A stretch of DNA of 64,000 bases, taken from Candidatus Accumulibacter sp. 66-26 (lineage in GTDB: Bacteria > Pseudomonadota > Gammaproteobacteria > Burkholderiales > Rhodocyclaceae). The first letter of the stretch is position 1. Every line of letters begins with the position of its first letter. Position numbers and translations under genes: made by a program. Positions 61,899-64,000 of the stretch are shown here, piece by piece. The DNA lies in NCBI GenBank assembly GCA_001897745.1, contig MKUH01000029.1:1-64000 (forward strand). The letters run 5' to 3'. The notes under the pieces are model-generated. The model saw only the letters and a list, made by a program, of their open reading frames with translations. It was not told the origin of the DNA and made no database searches.

Positions 61899-64000
61899 TC
61901 AGGCCCGGAACACCTTGACCGCACACTTCTTGTAGTCCGTCTCCTTCGAAATCGGACAGGTGGCATCGAGCGTCAGCTTGTTGACCAGGCGCCCGGCGTC
62001 GAAGAAGGGAATGAACACGAGGCCGCGCGGCGGCTTGTTGCGGCCGCGCGTCTCGACGCGCAACGTGATCTCGCCGCGCCGCGAGGCCACCCGGACCTCC
62101 ATCCCGCGCTGCAGGCCGCGCGCCCTGGCGTCGTCCGGGTGCATGAAGACGACGGCATCGGGAAAGGCCTTGTACAGTTCCGGGACGCGCCGCGTCATCG
62201 AGCCGGTGTGCCAGTGTTCGAGCACGCGGCCGGTGCACAGCCAGAGGTCGTACTCCTTGTCCGGCGCCTCGGGCGGCGGCTGGTAGGGCAGCGCGAAGAT
62301 CACCGCCTTGCCGTCCTGGTGGCCGTAGAAGCGGACCTTCTCTCCCTTCTTCACGTAGGGGTCGTAGCCCTCGCGGAAACGCCATAGCGTCTCCTTGCCG
62401 TCCACCACCGGCCAGCGCAGGCCGCGCGCCTGGTGGTAGGTCTCGAAGGGCGCGAGGTCGTGCCCGTGGCCGCGGCCGAAGGAGGCGTACTCCTCGAACA
62501 GGCCCTTCTGCACATAGAAGCCGAAGTGCTTGGCATCGTCGTTGTCGAAGCCCTTCTGGATCTGCTTGAGCGGAAATCTGTCCACCTGCCCGTTGCGGTA
62601 GAGCACGTCGAACATGCTCTTGCCCTTGAGCTTCGGCGCCTTGGCCAGGAGTTCCGGCGGCCACACCTCGTCGATCCGGAAGCGCTTGGCGAACTCCATG
62701 ATCTGCCACAGGTCCGAGCGCGCCTCGCCGGGCGGCTTCACCTGCTGGCGCCAGATCTGCGTGCGGCGCTCGGCGTTGCCGTAGCCGCCCTCCTTTTCGA
62801 CCCACATCGCCGTCGGCAGGACGAGGTCGGCGGCCATCGCGGAAACCGTCGGATAGGGATCGGAGACGACGATGAAGTTGTCCGGGTTGCGCCAGCCGGG
62901 ATAGAGCTCGTCGTTGATGTTCGGCCCGGCCTGCATGTTGTTGTTGCACATCTGCCAGTAGAAATTGACCTTGCCGTCCTTCAGCGCGCGCGCCATGGCC
63001 ACGGCGTGCAGGCCGACCCAGTCGGGAATCGTGCCGTCCGGCAGCAGCCAAAGTTCCTCGGCGTGGCGCCGGTGCTCCGGGTTGGTGACGACCATGTCGG
63101 CCGGCAGGCGGTGGGCGAAGGTGCCGACCTCGCGCGCCGTGCCGCAGGCCGACGGCTGGCCGGTCAGCGAGAAGGGGCTGTTGCCCGGCTCGGAAATCTT
63201 GCCGGTCAGCAGGTGGATGTTGTAGATCAGGTTGTTGGCCCAGGTGCCGCGCGTGTGCTGGTTGAAGCCCATGGTCCAGAAGGAGACGACCTTGATCTTC
63301 GGATCGGCGTAGAGCTCGGCGAGCGCCTTGAGATGTTCGACGGAAACGCCGGAGAGCTTCGACACTTTCTCGACCGTGTAGTCGGCGACGAACTTTCTGA
63401 ACTCGTCGAAGGTGATCGCGTCCGACTTGCCGGTGTTGCCGCGCGGTTTGCCGTCGGCGCCCGGATAGCCGTTGTTGTTGGCGTCCTTCTCGAGCGGATG
63501 GTTCGGGCGCAGACCGTAGCCGATGTCGGTGACGCTGTTCTTGAAATTGACGTGCCTGGAAACGAACTCCTGATTCACCCGCCCCGTCGCGATGATGTGG
63601 TTGGCGATGTAGTTCATGATCGCCAGGTCGGTCTGCGGGGTGAAGATCATCGGGATGTCGGCCAGCTCGTACGAGCGGTGCTCGTAGGTCGAGAGCACGG
63701 CCAGCCTGACGTGCTTGTTCGACAGCTTGCGGTCGGAGATGCGCGTCCACAGGATCGGGTGCATCTCGGCCATGTTCGACCCCCAGAGCACGAAGGCGTC
63801 GGCGTGCTCGATGTCGTCGTAGCAGCCCATCGGCTCGTCGATGCCGAAGGTGCGCATGAAGCCGGTGACGGCCGAGGCCATGCAGTGGCGCGCGTTCGGA
63901 TCGAGGTTGTTGGAGCGGAAGCCGACCTTCATCAACTTGACGGCGGCGTAGCCCTCCATGATCGTCCACTGGCCGGAACCGAACATCGAAATGCCCTTCG
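61899..64000 (-). CDS. napA: periplasmic nitrate reductase catalytic subunit (NapA), 5' end outside window
   Basis: About 700 residues are visible; the gene begins beyond the right edge, so the Tat signal and the 4Fe-4S cysteines are not seen. The molybdenum-ligand cysteine stands in [10 protein letters not shown], and NapA landmarks include [36 protein letters not shown] and a C-terminal [17 protein letters not shown]. It reduces nitrate to nitrite with bis-MGD molybdenum cofactor in the periplasm, using electrons from NapB. The gene order continues napB-napC, then exbBD and modABC on the same strand. Confidence 0.95.
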   Translation of the reverse strand, partial: KGISMFGSGQWTIMEGYAAVKLMKVGFRSNNLDPNARHCMASAVTGFMRTFGIDEPMGCYDDIEHADAFVLWGSNMAEMHPILWTRISDRKLSNKHVRLAVLSTYEHRSYELADIPMIFTPQTDLAIMNYIANHIIATGRVNQEFVSRHVNFKNSVTDIGYGLRPNHPLEKDANNNGYPGADGKPRGNTGKSDAITFDEFRKFVADYTVEKVSKLSGVSVEHLKALAELYADPKIKVVSFWTMGFNQHTRGTWANNLIYNIHLLTGKISEPGNSPFSLTGQPSACGTAREVGTFAHRLPADMVVTNPEHRRHAEELWLLPDGTIPDWVGLHAVAMARALKDGKVNFYWQMCNNNMQAGPNINDELYPGWRNPDNFIVVSDPYPTVSAMAADLVLPTAMWVEKEGGYGNAERRTQIWRQQVKPPGEARSDLWQIMEFAKRFRIDEVWPPELLAKAPKLKGKSMFDVLYRNGQVDRFPLKQIQKGFDNDDAKHFGFYVQKGLFEEYASFGRGHGHDLAPFETYHQARGLRWPVVDGKETLWRFREGYDPYVKKGEKVRFYGHQDGKAVIFALPYQPPPEAPDKEYDLWLCTGRVLEHWHTGSMTRRVPELYKAFPDAVVFMHPDDARARGLQRGMEVRVASRRGEITLRVETRGRNKPPRGLVFIPFFDAGRLVNKLTLDATCPISKETDYKKCAVKVFRA

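Overview
The window is high-GC DNA with short intergenic gaps and many ATGA/TGATG start-stop overlaps. The gene set (periplasmic nitrate reductase, heme d1-type cytochrome, cyanide-insensitive-type quinol oxidase, RND pumps, two-partner secretion, several c-di-GMP enzymes) points to a free-living denitrifying betaproteobacterium, perhaps a Rhodocyclales-like lineage. That placement is inferred from gene content only. No rRNA, tRNA, CRISPR array, prophage or intact insertion sequence was seen.

Layout. 0-4.6 kb: the 3' end of an unidentified gene, an alpha/beta-hydrolase lipoprotein, a patch of decayed sequence (autotransporter barrel remnant plus a 79-bp dehydrogenase fragment) and an intact autotransporter. 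4.6-10.1 kb: a LEA14-like lipoprotein behind two paralogous beta-hydroxyacid dehydrogenases, a MarR regulator, a YidD-family protein with a cysteine-rich tail, an OmpA-type lipoprotein and a class A beta-lactamase with a Tat-like signal. 10.1-12.8 kb: a substrate-binding protein paired with a membrane diguanylate cyclase. 12.9-18.9 kb: a minus-strand operon of HlyD adaptor, sulfide:quinone oxidoreductase, RND permease and DUF2892 protein. 19-23.6 kb: a MocR regulator divergent from a NirN/NirS-like cytochrome c-heme d1 protein, a small cytochrome c and a SUMT. 23.6-29.3 kb: an orphan histidine kinase, an MFS transporter and a Cache-PAS-GGDEF cyclase. 29.3-34.9 kb: P-type ATPase, Kef-type antiporter and a small secreted protein. 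35.5-38.5 kb: a chemoreceptor and a split chromate transporter.

39-49.6 kb is the clearest accessory island: a contact-dependent inhibition locus with CdiB, a 2677-residue CdiA whose C-terminal end is visibly AT-rich, an overlapping immunity gene, and a decayed duplicate of an internal cdiA segment. 49.6-55 kb: YgjP-like peptidase, carboxylesterase, acyltransferase, and a CioAB-type quinol oxidase with a DUF2474 small subunit.

55-64 kb is one long minus-strand array: napA (cut by the window edge), napB, napC, exbB, exbD, modA, modB, modC, a LutC-like LUD protein and a CDF metal exporter. Nitrate reductase sits next to the molybdate importer that would supply its cofactor metal. Together the genes describe a bacterium that respires nitrate or oxygen through the quinol pool, detoxifies sulfide and metals, signals with c-di-GMP, and competes with neighbours by contact.
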